This document shows positions 18,970-28,978 of a stretch of 64,000 nt of DNA, piece by piece. Both the position numbers and the translations under genes were made by a program. Location of the stretch: the NCBI RefSeq assembly GCF_000829465.1, contig NZ_JXAL01000028.1, positions 1 to 64,000 of the forward strand. The letters are read 5' to 3'. Under the pieces are notes generated by a model. That model was not told where the DNA came from. It worked only from the letters and a program-made list of their open reading frames with translations, and made no database searches. This DNA is from Cohnella kolymensis. Its GTDB lineage: Bacteria > Bacillota > Bacilli > Paenibacillales > Paenibacillaceae. How positions within the stretch are numbered: position 1 is the first letter of the stretch; each line of letters begins with the position of its first letter.

Positions 18970-19413
18970 ATGAACGTCGCGGAACGTTTGAACGAAGACA
19001 TGAAACAAGCGATGAAGGACGGGGACAAGTTCCGACTTTCCACGATTCGATTGGTTCGTGCAGCGATCAAAAACCAGGAAATCGAGCTGCGCCGCCCGCT
19101 TGAAGACAGCGAGACGCTTAATATATTGAGCCGTGAACTCAAGCAGCGACGAGATGCCCTCCAAGATTTTGAAAAAGCCGGCAGGGAAGACCTGGTAGCT
19201 AACGTTACCGGAGAAATTGAGATCATCACGCAATATCTTCCGCAGCAGCTGAACGAAGAAGAAGTCAAAGCTATTGTTGTGCAGACCATGCAAGAAACCG
19301 GTGCTTCTTCCAAAGCCGATCTCGGGAAATTGATGGGTGCTTTAATGCCCAAGGTGAAGGGACGCGCTGACGGCAAGCTCGTTAATGCGATCGTCCAGCA
19401 ATTTCTGCAATGA
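18970..19413 (+). CDS. yqeY: GatB/YqeY domain protein
   Basis: 147-aa cytoplasmic YqeY protein, resembling the tail domain of the GatB amidotransferase subunit and probably tRNA-interacting. Starts MNVAERLNEDMKQAMKDGDK; C-terminal KADLGKLMGALMPKVKGRAD is the family signature. Co-transcribed with rpsU; TAGGAGGA overlaps the rpsU stop and a terminator follows. Confidence 0.93.
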   Translation: MNVAERLNEDMKQAMKDGDKFRLSTIRLVRAAIKNQEIELRRPLEDSETLNILSRELKQRRDALQDFEKAGREDLVANVTGEIEIITQYLPQQLNEEEVKAIVVQTMQETGASSKADLGKLMGALMPKVKGRADGKLVNAIVQQFLQ

Positions 19414-19430
19414 TTCCCATGCGAACGACA

Positions 19431-19458
19431 GGCACTCCCTGAAAGGGGAGTGCTTTTT
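19431..19458 (+). terminator. Terminator of the rpsU-yqeY operon
   Basis: GGCACTCCC, short loop, GGGAGTGC, then TTTTT. Confidence 0.85.
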
Positions 19459-19580
19459 GCGTTCGAATGAAACTATAAAGCGATTCGCATCGTAGTAGTA
19501 TCATAATCTGTGAAAATGTTCGATCAGTGCGCTGAAGTAATTTAATGGCGCATGAGCTGGATAAAGCAGGAGGAATGAGC

Positions 19581-20978
19581 TTGGTACCTACAGGTACGAA
19601 CCGGAGAAGGGTTTCCGGGTGGATAGGGAAATTGAGATTACTATTGTTCATCGCGATCCTCGGCATTCCTGCCGCAGGCGCATGGGCCGGCCTGGTCCAG
19701 GCGGCGGATACCCCGTCTGCCGGAGCCGTGTATGTGATCCCTGTGAAACAGACCGTTCAGAGCGGACTGTCGTCGTTTCTCGACAGGGCGCTGACGGAAG
19801 CCGAGCAGGCGAAAGCTTCTCTCGTTGTTCTGGAAATCGATACTCCCGGCGGCCGATTGGACACTGCCGAGGAGATCGGGCAGCGCATACGTTCGTCCGC
19901 GGTTCCAACCGTAGCCTTCGTCACAGGTAAAGCCGCTTCGGCCGGCGCATACCTGGCTTTGAATGCCGGCGATATCGCCATGGCGCCGGGTACGACCATC
20001 GGTGCGGCAATGATCGTAGATGCTGCGGGAAATCCGGTGGAAAATCCGAAATACGTTTCCTTCTGGGCGGAGGAGATGAGATCGGCGGCAGAGTTGAACG
20101 GCCGTAATCCGGCGATCGCGATCGGCATGGTGGATCCGAAACGTGTCGTGGAGCTGAAGGAATTGGGCGAGACCAAAGAAAAAGGGCAAATTTTATCGTT
20201 ATCCGCCGATAGCGCGCTAAAGGTGGGCTATTCGGAACTCACGGCCAAATCGACGGATGAAGTGATTGAGTGGAAGGGACTTTCCGACCGCCAGGTCATC
20301 GATATGAACCCTTCTCTGGCCGAGAAAATTGCGGAAGTAGTGACGAGCCCCGGTATTTCAACGCTGCTCCTGATCCTTGGAATTGCGGGAATCGCGATTG
20401 AAATGCTGGTTCCGGGTTTCGGAGTGCCGGGATTCACGGGCTTGATCGCTTTCGGTCTCTACTTCTTCGGTCAGTCGATTGCCGGCTTTGCGGGCATGGA
20501 ATCTATGGTTTTGTTCATTCTCGGCATTATTCTCTTGGTTCTGGAGATGTTCGTTCCGAGCTTCGGTATTCTAGGTATACTTGGGATCGCGGCGCTCATC
20601 TTCGGAATCACAATGGGGGCGTTTGATACGGGGAACGCATTGCAGTCTCTTGGAATCGCTGTGCTGGTCGCCTCGGTAATCATCCTTATTTTTGCTTATA
20701 TTTTCCGCCGTAAAGGCATTTGGAACCGGTTCATTCTTCGGGATGAGTTAACGGCGGACCAAGGATATGTGCCTAATGAGGGCCGGCAAAGCTGGTTGGG
20801 ACAGGAGGGCCTCGCGCTTTCCGAGCTGCGTCCCGCAGGAGTCGCCGAAATCGGGGGGCAGCGGGTGGACGTGGTCACTTCCGGCGAGTTCGTGGAACGC
20901 GGCAAACCGGTTCGGGTCATCAGCGCTGACGGAACACGTATTGTCGTAAAGGAATTACAGCAGCCGCAGTCGAAATGA
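19581..20978 (+). CDS. nfeD: NfeD-family membrane-bound serine protease-like protein
   Basis: Long-form NfeD protein: signal/anchor segment, ClpP-like serine protease domain, then about four membrane helices and a C-terminal OB-fold domain. Visible motifs: LEIDTPGGRLDTAEEI, then VTGKAASAGAYLALNAGDIA with the serine-containing turn, and the OB-domain start GQEGLALSELRPAGVAEI. The TTG at 19581 is favoured because AGGAGG (19568-19573) is 7 bases upstream; the ATG at 19575 is too close to it. It pairs with floA, as in B. subtilis yqeZ-yqfA, and works at membrane microdomains. About 465 aa. Confidence 0.92.
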   Translation: MVPTGTNRRRVSGWIGKLRLLLFIAILGIPAAGAWAGLVQAADTPSAGAVYVIPVKQTVQSGLSSFLDRALTEAEQAKASLVVLEIDTPGGRLDTAEEIGQRIRSSAVPTVAFVTGKAASAGAYLALNAGDIAMAPGTTIGAAMIVDAAGNPVENPKYVSFWAEEMRSAAELNGRNPAIAIGMVDPKRVVELKELGETKEKGQILSLSADSALKVGYSELTAKSTDEVIEWKGLSDRQVIDMNPSLAEKIAEVVTSPGISTLLLILGIAGIAIEMLVPGFGVPGFTGLIAFGLYFFGQSIAGFAGMESMVLFILGIILLVLEMFVPSFGILGILGIAALIFGITMGAFDTGNALQSLGIAVLVASVIILIFAYIFRRKGIWNRFILRDELTADQGYVPNEGRQSWLGQEGLALSELRPAGVAEIGGQRVDVVTSGEFVERGKPVRVISADGTRIVVKELQQPQSK

Positions 20979-21019
20979 AAGCAATGACGAAATGCCAAAT
21001 ATAACGTCGGAGGTACAAA

Positions 21020-22018
21020 ATGGATACGATCAACATTCAGCTTTTGGTTATTATTGCGTTAGCGGTTATTGCTCTAACGGTTTTTCTGAGCTTCTTCCCG
21101 ATCATGCTGTGGATTTCAGCATTGGCGTCAGGTGTAAGGATTGGGATCTTCACACTGGTTGGTATGCGCCTTCGGCGTGTTGTCCCCAGCCGGATCGTCA
21201 ATCCACTGATCAAGGCAACCAAAGCGGGTTTAGGTTTAAACATCAATCAGCTGGAAAGCCATTTCCTTGCCGGCGGTAACGTCGACCGCGTCGTTAATGC
21301 TCTGATCGCCGCACAACGGGCAGATATTCCACTGGTGTTCGAGCGTGCCGCTGCGATCGATTTGGCAGGACGCGATGTGCTGCAAGCCGTGCAGATGAGC
21401 GTAAATCCGAAAGTCATTGAAACCCCGATCGTTTCGGCTGTGGCCAAAGACGGGATTGAGGTAAGGGTAAAGGCAAGAGTCACTGTGCGTGCGAACATCG
21501 ATCGGCTTGTCGGCGGTGCCGGGGAAGAAACGATTATCGCCCGCGTCGGAGAAGGCATTGTAACAACCGTCGGTTCGGCGAATTCGCACAAAGATGTGTT
21601 GGAAAATCCTGATATGATATCTCGCACAGTGCTGGGCAAAGGCTTGGATGCCGGTACGGCCTTCGAAATTTTGTCCATCGATATCGCGGACGTGGATGTA
21701 GGCAAGAACATCGGCGCCCATCTGCAAACAGAGCAGGCGGAAGCTGACAAGCGGATCGCGCAAGCGAAAGCGGAGGAGCGCCGCGCGATGGCTGTTGCTC
21801 AAGAGCAGGAAATGAAAGCGCGAGTCGTAGAAATGCGTGCTAAAGTGGTCGAGGCGGAGTCACAGGTGCCGCTTGCGATGGCGGAAGCATTGAAAGGCGG
21901 CAAGCTGGGAGTTATGGATTACATGAACCTGAAAAACTTGGAAGCCGATACGCAAATGCGAGGCTCGATCGGACGCCAGGGCGACAACGCGCGCGGAGAC
22001 GGTGAAGACAAACGCTAA
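21020..22018 (+). CDS. floA: Flotillin-like protein FloA
   Basis: Membrane-microdomain scaffold (YqfA family), 332 aa. N-terminal hairpin of two hydrophobic segments (residues about 6-45), then the SPFH-like region ([20 protein letters not shown]) and the coiled-coil EA-rich tail ([20 protein letters not shown]) that drives oligomerisation. GGAGG lies 7 bases before the ATG. Follows nfeD by 41 bases; the two act together. Confidence 0.95.
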   Translation: MDTINIQLLVIIALAVIALTVFLSFFPIMLWISALASGVRIGIFTLVGMRLRRVVPSRIVNPLIKATKAGLGLNINQLESHFLAGGNVDRVVNALIAAQRADIPLVFERAAAIDLAGRDVLQAVQMSVNPKVIETPIVSAVAKDGIEVRVKARVTVRANIDRLVGGAGEETIIARVGEGIVTTVGSANSHKDVLENPDMISRTVLGKGLDAGTAFEILSIDIADVDVGKNIGAHLQTEQAEADKRIAQAKAEERRAMAVAQEQEMKARVVEMRAKVVEAESQVPLAMAEALKGGKLGVMDYMNLKNLEADTQMRGSIGRQGDNARGDGEDKR

Positions 22019-22059
22019 GCCACGTCGGCCTGCCTGCACTGTCGGAAAGGAGTTGACCC

Positions 22060-22701
22060 ATGGAGCGGCTGATATCTTTTTTAATGAGTAACATCGGTTT
22101 TGTAATTGTGATCGTGGGGATTATCTATACGATGTTCTTCCGTAAGTCACCATTGGAGAAGCGCCCTAACCGCATGCCTGATTTCGGCGGCGACGGGTTT
22201 CCGCGGCCGAGGCGCGCCGGCGAAAGCCGCCCTGCAGCAACCGAAACCCGGCCTGACGGAGAAGCTCCTTCTGCGCGCCCTGCTGTCCCAACTGCGCCCC
22301 CGCGGCAACCGGACTGGATGGAGACCAGGGAACCCCGGCCGAGGAGCGAGCAGCGGCAGCAGCCGCAGCGATCGGATCACGGCAGGCCTCAGCCTGTTAC
22401 CGATCAGCGGCAGCAGCCGGATCGCGGCTGGACCGAAGCTAGGCATGAACAACCTGTGCAGCGCTCTTTATCCGAGGAGCCTAGGGTTACCTTGACTGAG
22501 CCTGTACCAATGTCTGTGCATGCGCGGCAAACGGATCACACCGCAACCGGCGGCGAGACAGTTCGAATAGACGAGTCAGTTCGAATAGACGAGTCAGCCT
22601 CTGATTCCGCTGTAGGTCTCACTGCACAGGACCTTACTCGCGCGGTTATGTGGGCGGAGATTCTTGGCCCGCCCAGAGCGCGGCGACCGCACCGACGTTA
22701 A
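22060..22701 (+). CDS. Membrane-anchored, proline/arginine-rich protein downstream of floA
   Basis: 213 aa. One N-terminal membrane segment (residues about 9-27), then a long low-complexity P/R/Q/E-rich linker and a short C-terminal box (TAQDLTRAVMWAEILGPPRA). The position matches B. subtilis yqfB but the sequence is not recognisably the same. An 18-bp direct duplication encodes VRIDES twice near residue 170. AAAGGAG precedes the ATG. Likely a membrane partner translated with nfeD-floA; function unknown. Confidence 0.75.
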   Translation: MERLISFLMSNIGFVIVIVGIIYTMFFRKSPLEKRPNRMPDFGGDGFPRPRRAGESRPAATETRPDGEAPSARPAVPTAPPRQPDWMETREPRPRSEQRQQPQRSDHGRPQPVTDQRQQPDRGWTEARHEQPVQRSLSEEPRVTLTEPVPMSVHARQTDHTATGGETVRIDESVRIDESASDSAVGLTAQDLTRAVMWAEILGPPRARRPHRR

Positions 22702-22732
22702 TCCGGTTTCCTATTTTGTTACTCAACACTAA

Positions 22733-22754
22733 GCGAGCCTCCGGGCTCGTTTTT
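22733..22754 (+). terminator. Terminator of the nfeD-floA operon
   Basis: CGAGCC, TCCG loop, GGCTCG, then TTTTT. Confidence 0.8.
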
Positions 22755-22842
22755 GCTTTCAACTGCCAATTCACGAATGAAACGGTGGTGCTCACGGTAA
22801 CCTATCCAAAGTTTATGCTGCGTTGCTAAGGAGTGAAATCAG

Positions 22843-24006
22843 TTGGCCAACCTGGACAGCGAGCGCATACAGATGAACTATTATGAACGCTCAGACTTGT
22901 CGATTCGACACCTGCCGGTGGCGTTCCACGAATGGGAGCAGAAAGCCAGGGAAATTCTTGCGGCCGGCCCTTTCGGATACGTCTACGGCGGAGCCGGGGC
23001 GGGCGACACGATGATTGCCAATCGGAAGGCGTTCGAACGTTATCGGATCCGGCCGCGCATCTGCTGCGATATATCGAAACGGGATTTGACGATCCGGCTG
23101 TTCGGCCAGAAGCTTCAAGTACCGTTTTTCCTCGCGCCGATCGGGGTGAATTCGATTTTGCATCCGGACGGCGAGCTGGTGCCGGCAAGAGTATGCGCAC
23201 AAACCGGTGTTCCTTATGTACTAAGCAATGTCTCTTCCCAGCCGATGGAGAAAGTGGCCGATGAAATGAAAGAAGCGGTCCGCTGGTTTCAGCTGTATCC
23301 TCCAAAAAATAAAGAGCTGACGCAAAGCTTTTTGGAACGGGCAAAAAAAGCGGGATATTCGGCGATCGTCGTTACGGTGGATTCTACAATGCTGGGCTGG
23401 CGGGAAACGGATCTCCGAAACGCTTATCTGCCTTTTTTAGAAGGACATGGCATGGGCAATTATTTTACAGACCCGGTATTTCTGTCACAGCTGAAGCAGC
23501 CTCCGGAGGAAGACAAGCAGAGTGCTGTGCTGCTGGCTCTCGACGAGGGCAATAACACATGCTTTACATGGGAGCACTTTGCGGAGATTCGCAAACGAAC
23601 GGATCTCCCCCTTCTGCTTAAAGGAGTGACGCATCCGCATGATGCGCGGCTGGCCATCGAGCACGGCGCGGACGGGATCATCGTCTCCAATCATGGCGGG
23701 CGTCAGCTGGACGGCGCGATCGGCACGCTGGAAGCTCTCCCGGAGATCGTGCAATCCGCGGCCGGCGACGTTCCGATCCTCCTCGACAGCGGCATCCGCA
23801 GGGGTGCGGATATCCTTAAAGCGTTGGCGTTAGGAGCATCCGCGGTATTAGTCGGCAGGCCATATGCGTATGCGCTGGCCGCGGCGGGAGAAACCGGGGT
23901 TAAGGCGGTCATTGAAAATCTCGTCGCCGAAACGGAGTTCCAGCTGGCCATATCCGGCAGAAGCTCATTGCAAGAAATAGATGCAAGCCTGCTTACTAAG
24001 ATGTAA
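22843..24006 (+). CDS. FMN-dependent alpha-hydroxy-acid oxidase (lactate oxidase-like)
   Basis: Cytoplasmic TIM-barrel flavoenzyme oxidising L-lactate or a similar 2-hydroxy acid with oxygen, 387 aa. Motifs: FFLAPIGVN, the phosphate/FMN-binding WFQLYPPKN, VTVDSTMLGWRETDLRN, LLKGVTHPHDARLA, and the catalytic-His box IIVSNHGGRQLDGAIG followed by DSGIRRGADILKALALGA. TTG start at 22843 with AAGGAG 9 bases upstream. It has its own terminator and sits inside an otherwise conserved Bacillales cluster, so it looks like an inserted accessory gene. Oxidase versus 2-monooxygenase cannot be settled. Confidence 0.88.
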   Translation: MANLDSERIQMNYYERSDLSIRHLPVAFHEWEQKAREILAAGPFGYVYGGAGAGDTMIANRKAFERYRIRPRICCDISKRDLTIRLFGQKLQVPFFLAPIGVNSILHPDGELVPARVCAQTGVPYVLSNVSSQPMEKVADEMKEAVRWFQLYPPKNKELTQSFLERAKKAGYSAIVVTVDSTMLGWRETDLRNAYLPFLEGHGMGNYFTDPVFLSQLKQPPEEDKQSAVLLALDEGNNTCFTWEHFAEIRKRTDLPLLLKGVTHPHDARLAIEHGADGIIVSNHGGRQLDGAIGTLEALPEIVQSAAGDVPILLDSGIRRGADILKALALGASAVLVGRPYAYALAAAGETGVKAVIENLVAETEFQLAISGRSSLQEIDASLLTKM

Positions 24007-24013
24007 GTCCAGC

Positions 24014-24051
24014 AGCTGATTCCCGCGCTCGTCGGGAGTCGGCTTTTGTTT
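24014..24051 (+). terminator. Terminator after the lactate-oxidase-like gene
   Basis: AGCTGATTCCCG pairs with CGGGAGTCGGCT (12-bp stem with two G-T pairs), followed by TTTGTTTT. Confidence 0.75.
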
Positions 24052-24142
24052 TGCCTGCGGCCGAATGAGCCTGACCATGCTGCGCTTCATAAAGCGTGGA
24101 GCCTTCGCATATGTTGTACGGTAGAGGAGGGAGGGCCGCCGC

Positions 24143-24439
24143 ATGATGCGAGTCAGTCGAAAGCTGCGCAAATGGACTGCAACCATTCTCGACCTGCCGC
24201 AGGATGTGGTTTTGGACTTGCCTCGCGTAACGATGATCGGGGGTCTTCAGCTTACGGTGGAAAATCATCGCGGCGTCGTCCATTTCTCACCGGATTCGCT
24301 TCGGCTCGCAATGGACGGCGGGGAGATGGAAGTCACCGGGCGGGATTTGGTCATACGCAATATCGGGGCTGAAGAAGTGTTCGTCGAAGGTCAGATCCTG
24401 GGTGTGCAACTGCATCCGAAAGGACGGCCTCCCGGATAA
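24143..24439 (+). CDS. yqfC: Sporulation protein YqfC
   Basis: 98-aa YabP/YqfC-family protein expressed in sporulation in relatives. Motifs LDLPQDVVLDLPRVTMIGGL and VENHRGVVHFSPDSLRLAM are characteristic. GAGGGAGGG precedes the ATG. Precedes yqfD by 60 bases, the usual order. Confidence 0.92.
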   Translation: MMRVSRKLRKWTATILDLPQDVVLDLPRVTMIGGLQLTVENHRGVVHFSPDSLRLAMDGGEMEVTGRDLVIRNIGAEEVFVEGQILGVQLHPKGRPPG

Positions 24440-24499
24440 CTTCGGCTGCTCGTTTTTCACTTTTGATCGGACAGGCTGTGGAGTAGGGGAGGAGTAAGG

Positions 24500-25701
24500 A
24501 TGAAGGGAACCTGGCTGGCCGCCCTGCGCGGGTATGTCTGGGTCAAGCTGATCGGGGGCGATCCGGAAAAATTTCTGAATGCCGCAACCGCGCATAAAAT
24601 CACGCTTTGGAATATCGCTTTCAGTCCGGAGGGAAGGTTGACTTTCGGGGTCACTGTGCCGGATTTTTTTCGTCTGCGCCCTCTTCTTAAACAAAATGGC
24701 AGTAAAACTCGTATATTGTCACGGCATGGAGTGCCGTTTCGCATGGCCCGCCTGTCGCGGAGAAAAACATTTGCTGCAGGTATGGTGGGATTCGCGGCGG
24801 CCCTGTTCATTCTCTCGACTCTGGTCTGGACCGTGAAGGTTGAGGGAGGCAGCGCCATCCCGGACGACAAAATCCGTCAAGCGGCCCTCGCGGAAGGGAT
24901 ATATGAGTACCAATGGTCATTCCGCCTTCCCGATTCGAAGACGATGTCCGAGCGGCTCGCCCGCCATCTTCCCGATGCCGCATGGATCGGCGTCGAGAAA
25001 AAGGGCACGTCGATTATCATCACGGTGATCGACTCCACGAGCGCGGAGGAAAGAGCACTGGAAAGTCCAAGGGATCTGGTCGCCAAGACGGACGCGGTCG
25101 TGACCCGGATCATCGCCGAGAACGGCCGGCCGAAGGTGGAACGGAATGATCGGGTGCGCAAAGGCGACGTCCTTATTTCCGGAATACTGGGAGGCGAGGA
25201 GCGGAGCAAAGCGGTAGTTTCCCAGGGGAAAGTGATGGGGCTTGTGTGGCATGAATATCGCATCGTGTCGCCGCTCTCGAAAAAAGTAAAAGCTTTACCG
25301 GCGCCTCCACCGAGCGGGGCTATCTCGTCATCGGCAGCCGGGCGCTGCAAATATCGGGCTATCGGGGTGAATCCTATTCGATGTCCCAAACCCGTTCCAC
25401 GCTCCGGAGGGTGCACTTCGGAAAATGGCAGCTGCCTTTCGGAAGGATGCATGAATTCGAAATGGAGGTTCAGGAAAACTCGCAAAAGCTGACCGTCACA
25501 CAGGCGAAAGAGGCCGGACTTGCACAAGCCCGCGCCGAGCTGCTTGCAATAAGCGGCCGCGACGCGTCGATCAAGGCGGAAAAGATTTTGCATGAACAAA
25601 CGGACAATGGTAAAGTGGTGTTAACTGTTCTCTTTGAAGTGGAACAGTCTATCGCGATACCGCGTCCCATAGTAATAACACCTACCGATCAGGGGGAATG
25701 A
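24500..25701 (+). CDS. yqfD: Sporulation protein YqfD, one frameshift
   Basis: Membrane protein of the YqfD/stage IV family needed for efficient sporulation. Starts MKGTWLAALRGYVWVKLIGGD, has a central membrane segment (about residues 93-112) and a large outer domain. The frame breaks at the TTT of 25294-25296, where one T appears missing. After KKVKA, the residues FTGASTERGYLVIGSRALQI continue in the next frame and run to 25701. Repaired length about 400 aa, as in B. subtilis. phoH starts 6 bases after its stop. Confidence 0.9.
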
Positions 25702-25707
25702 GGCTTT

Positions 25708-26679
25708 TTGTCACAATTGAAACTGTCTGCGAACATTCCATTGCACAATGTGGCGGAAGGATTGGCGCTTTATGGTCCGCAGGACAAGTTCTTGCGGCTT
25801 ATCCAAGAGCAAACGGAGTCCGTTATCCATACAAGGGATGCGGAGATTGTCATAGAAGGGCCTGAGGAAGAGGTCCGTTCGCTGCACCAGCTGTTCGACA
25901 CGCTGCTTGAACTCATCCGCGGCGGCCTGCAGCTGACGGAAAGGGACGTGCGCTACGCCCTCGATCTGGCTCGGGACATGAAGGCAGACCAGCTGCTGTC
26001 CCTGTTCAAAGGAGAAATAACGACCACATTCCGCGGCAAACCGATTCTGCCGAAGACGCTTGGACAGCGGCATTATGTGACTACCATACGCAAGAAAGAT
26101 ATTGTTTTCGGGATCGGACCCGCAGGTACGGGTAAAACCTATCTGGCCGTCGTCTCGGCGGTTGCCGCTTTGAAGAACGGCAAAGTGAAGCGGATCCTTC
26201 TCACACGGCCGGCTGTGGAAGCGGGCGAGAGCCTCGGATTTCTGCCGGGCGACTTGCAGGAGAAGGTCGATCCGTATTTGCGCCCGTTATATGACGCGCT
26301 CAATGACGTTCTCGGCGCGGACGGGGTTGCGAAAGCGATGGAGCGCGGCATGATCGAAATCGCTCCGCTCGCTTACATGAGGGGACGAACCCTCGACGAC
26401 TCCTTTGTCATTTTGGACGAGGCACAGAACACGACACCGGAGCAGATGAAGATGTTCCTTACAAGACTCGGATTCGGCTCGCATATGGTCATCACCGGGG
26501 ATGTCACGCAGATCGACTTGCCGAAAGGCAAGCAATCCGGATTAATAGAAGCGCAGCGGATCCTCCGGGACATCGAGGAGATCGGCATCGTGTATTTCAC
26601 CGAGCAGGATGTTGTGCGCCATGCGTTGGTACAGAAAATTATAATCGCCTATAACGAAAACAAAGAATTAACACCATAA
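25708..26679 (+). CDS. phoH: PhoH-family ATPase
   Basis: Cytoplasmic P-loop ATPase, 323 aa, of the PhoH/YbeZ type usually encoded beside ybeY and linked to RNA metabolism. N-terminal KH-like region, then Walker A GIGPAGTGKTYLA, Walker B FVILDEAQNTTPEQM and GDVTQIDLPKGKQSGL. TTG start at 25708 with GGGGG upstream. Tightly coupled between yqfD and pgpH. Confidence 0.95.
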   Translation: MSQLKLSANIPLHNVAEGLALYGPQDKFLRLIQEQTESVIHTRDAEIVIEGPEEEVRSLHQLFDTLLELIRGGLQLTERDVRYALDLARDMKADQLLSLFKGEITTTFRGKPILPKTLGQRHYVTTIRKKDIVFGIGPAGTGKTYLAVVSAVAALKNGKVKRILLTRPAVEAGESLGFLPGDLQEKVDPYLRPLYDALNDVLGADGVAKAMERGMIEIAPLAYMRGRTLDDSFVILDEAQNTTPEQMKMFLTRLGFGSHMVITGDVTQIDLPKGKQSGLIEAQRILRDIEEIGIVYFTEQDVVRHALVQKIIIAYNENKELTP

Positions 26680-26694
26680 GGGAGGAACTGCCGG

Positions 26695-28978
26695 ATGAGT
26701 CGGAAAACGAACGGCCCGTCGGGCAATCAGCTGACCTTGCCACAAACGTCGGCAGGATGGAAGCACAGCGCATGGATGCGCTGGCTCCTTCTCCTGCTTT
26801 TTGTCTTTTTATTTTATTTCAGCCTTGCGCCGCGCCTCGTTCCGGAAACCTACGATATTACGTTAAACGGCAAAAGCGACCGCGACATCAAAGCGCCTCG
26901 CCAATTCGAAGATAAAGAGGCGACGTCCCAAGCGGAGGAGCAGGCCGCCGACAATGTGGGTCCGATTTATCCGATTGTCGCCCTCAAGAATGAAGGGCTG
27001 ATCGAGAACATTTTTTCACGTATCGAGCAGTTGAACCAGGATGATCTCGCAGAACCGGACAAAGTGGATATTTACCGCCGGGAAATCCCGCAGCTCGTCG
27101 ATCGTTATGTGGCGAATTTCATTGATGCGAACTCGGGCTCGGAGACTTATTCTTCGGGACTGCTCGCCGAAATGCAGCGGGTGGTACAGGCGCAGAAATA
27201 CAGGATCCCCGAGGAAACCTTTTATAAGCTGCCGCGTTTCACACCCGAGCAGCTGCTGCAGATGAGGAGCGTCGGCCGCGACGTTGTGCGCAAGCTTATG
27301 ATGGAACCGCTCACCGAGGCGGAGACGGCGCGCACCAAAGTCGCGGAGCTCGTGAACGGCAGCTCGCTGGCGCTGAAGTCGGAGCGCGAGGTCGTTCAAG
27401 AGCTTTCGAGACTCGCCATTTTACCGAATAAGTTTTTCGATAAAGAAGCGACCGAACAGGCGAAAGCGCAAGCGAAGCAGAACACGGAACCTGTCATGAT
27501 CAAGCAAGGGGCAGTCATCGTGAAGGCGGGCCAGGTCGTCGACGATGAACTCTATCAGTATTTGGACGATCTCGGACTGCTGCAGGAGCGTAAAAACTAT
27601 TGGCCGCAGCTGGGCGTTCTATTGTTCTCGATATTATTTACTTTAGGTTTGTACGGATATGGTGAACTCACCGCTTCGTCTGATCACAACAAGAGGACGA
27701 ATATTCATTGGCTTATGCTTTTGCTGATTTTTGCGCTCAACATGCTGTTCATGCACCTGGTTTCGCTGACGCACAGCGAACAGTGGCCGTTCGTCGGCTA
27801 TCTCGCTCCGGTGGCGATGGGAAGCATGCTGGTGACGCTGCTTGTCGATTTGCATCTGGGTCTGGTCAGCGCGTTCATCTTCACGCTTGTATCGAGCGTT
27901 ATTCTGAACGTCGAGCAGCAGCATTTGTTCGATTTTCATTACGGGTTCGTAACGGCGGTAGTGTCCTTTACGGCTGCGCTCGCCATTCACCGTGCCAGTC
28001 AGAGGTCTTCCATTCTCAAGGCGGGAATTATGGTGAGCTTGTTCGGTTCCGTAGCCGTCCTTGCGATGATGCTCGTAAACCCGCATCCGAACCGGGCCGA
28101 TCTGATCCAGTCGGTAGCCTTCATGTTCTCAAGCGGGCTGCTTACTGCAGTCCTGGTCATCGGCCTCATGCCGTTTTTCGAAGTGACGTTCGGCATTCTG
28201 TCCGCGCTCAAGCTCGTGGAGCTGTCCAATCCGAATCACCCCTGCTGCGCAAGGTGCTCACGGAGACACCGGGCACCTACACCACAGCCTGATGGTGGGG
28301 AATCTGTCGGAAGCCGCGGCCGAGGCGGTCGGGGCGAACGGACTGCTGTGCCGGGTCGGATCGTTCTATCACGATGTGGGTAAAACAAAGCGTCCGCTCT
28401 ATTTTATCGAAAATCAGAACGGTGCCGGTAATCCGCATGACAAGCTCGACCCGAAGGTCAGTGCGTCGATTATTATCGCCCACGCAAGGGATGGAGCGGA
28501 TATGCTGAGGGCTCACAAACTTCCCAAGCCGATCCGGGATATCGCCGAGCAGCATCATGGAACGACATTGCTGAAATATTTTTATTTCAAGGCAACCAAA
28601 CTAGCGGAAGAGCATGGCACGGACAAGCAATGGACGGAGGAAGACTACCGTTATCCCGGCCCGAAAGCTCAGTCGAAGGAAGCCGCGATCGTCGGAATCG
28701 CCGATTGTGTCGAAGCAGCGGTACGCTCTCTGAATCATCCGACCGTAGACCAGATTGAAGGTATCATCTCTAAAATTATAAAAGAGCGTTTGGACGACAA
28801 TCAGTTTAACGAGTGTGATTTGACGCTGCGGGAATTGGACAAAATTGCGGAGACACTCAAACAAACCGTCATCGGCATGTTTCATTCGCGAATCGAATAC
28901 CCCGATGACAAAGAGATGAAAAAGCTGAAAGAAGCAAAGGAGAAGCGACATGACGCTGAGCTTGGAATGGGTCGATGA
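26695..28978 (+). CDS. pgpH: 7TM-HD cyclic-di-AMP phosphodiesterase PgpH (YqfF), two frameshifts
   Basis: Membrane hydrolase that degrades c-di-AMP. Order: N-terminal anchor (about residues 25-43), extracellular 7TMR-HDED region, seven membrane helices (about residues 310-500), cytoplasmic HD domain. Two single-base losses lie within 45 bases: at a CCCC run (28239-28242) and at 28278-28284. Between them VLTETPGTY continues in the intermediate frame; beyond the second, HHSLMVGNLSEAAAEAV and FYHDVGKTKRP (HD residues) continue. Repaired length about 761 aa. The HD catalytic domain would be lost if the shifts were real. GGGAGG precedes the ATG. The 3' end overlaps ybeY by 29 bases. Confidence 0.92.

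Noticed and set aside
28950-28978. 29-base overlap between pgpH and ybeY as a sign of misannotation
   Set aside because: The ybeY start MTLSLEWVDE is plausible and such overlaps are normal in this operon.
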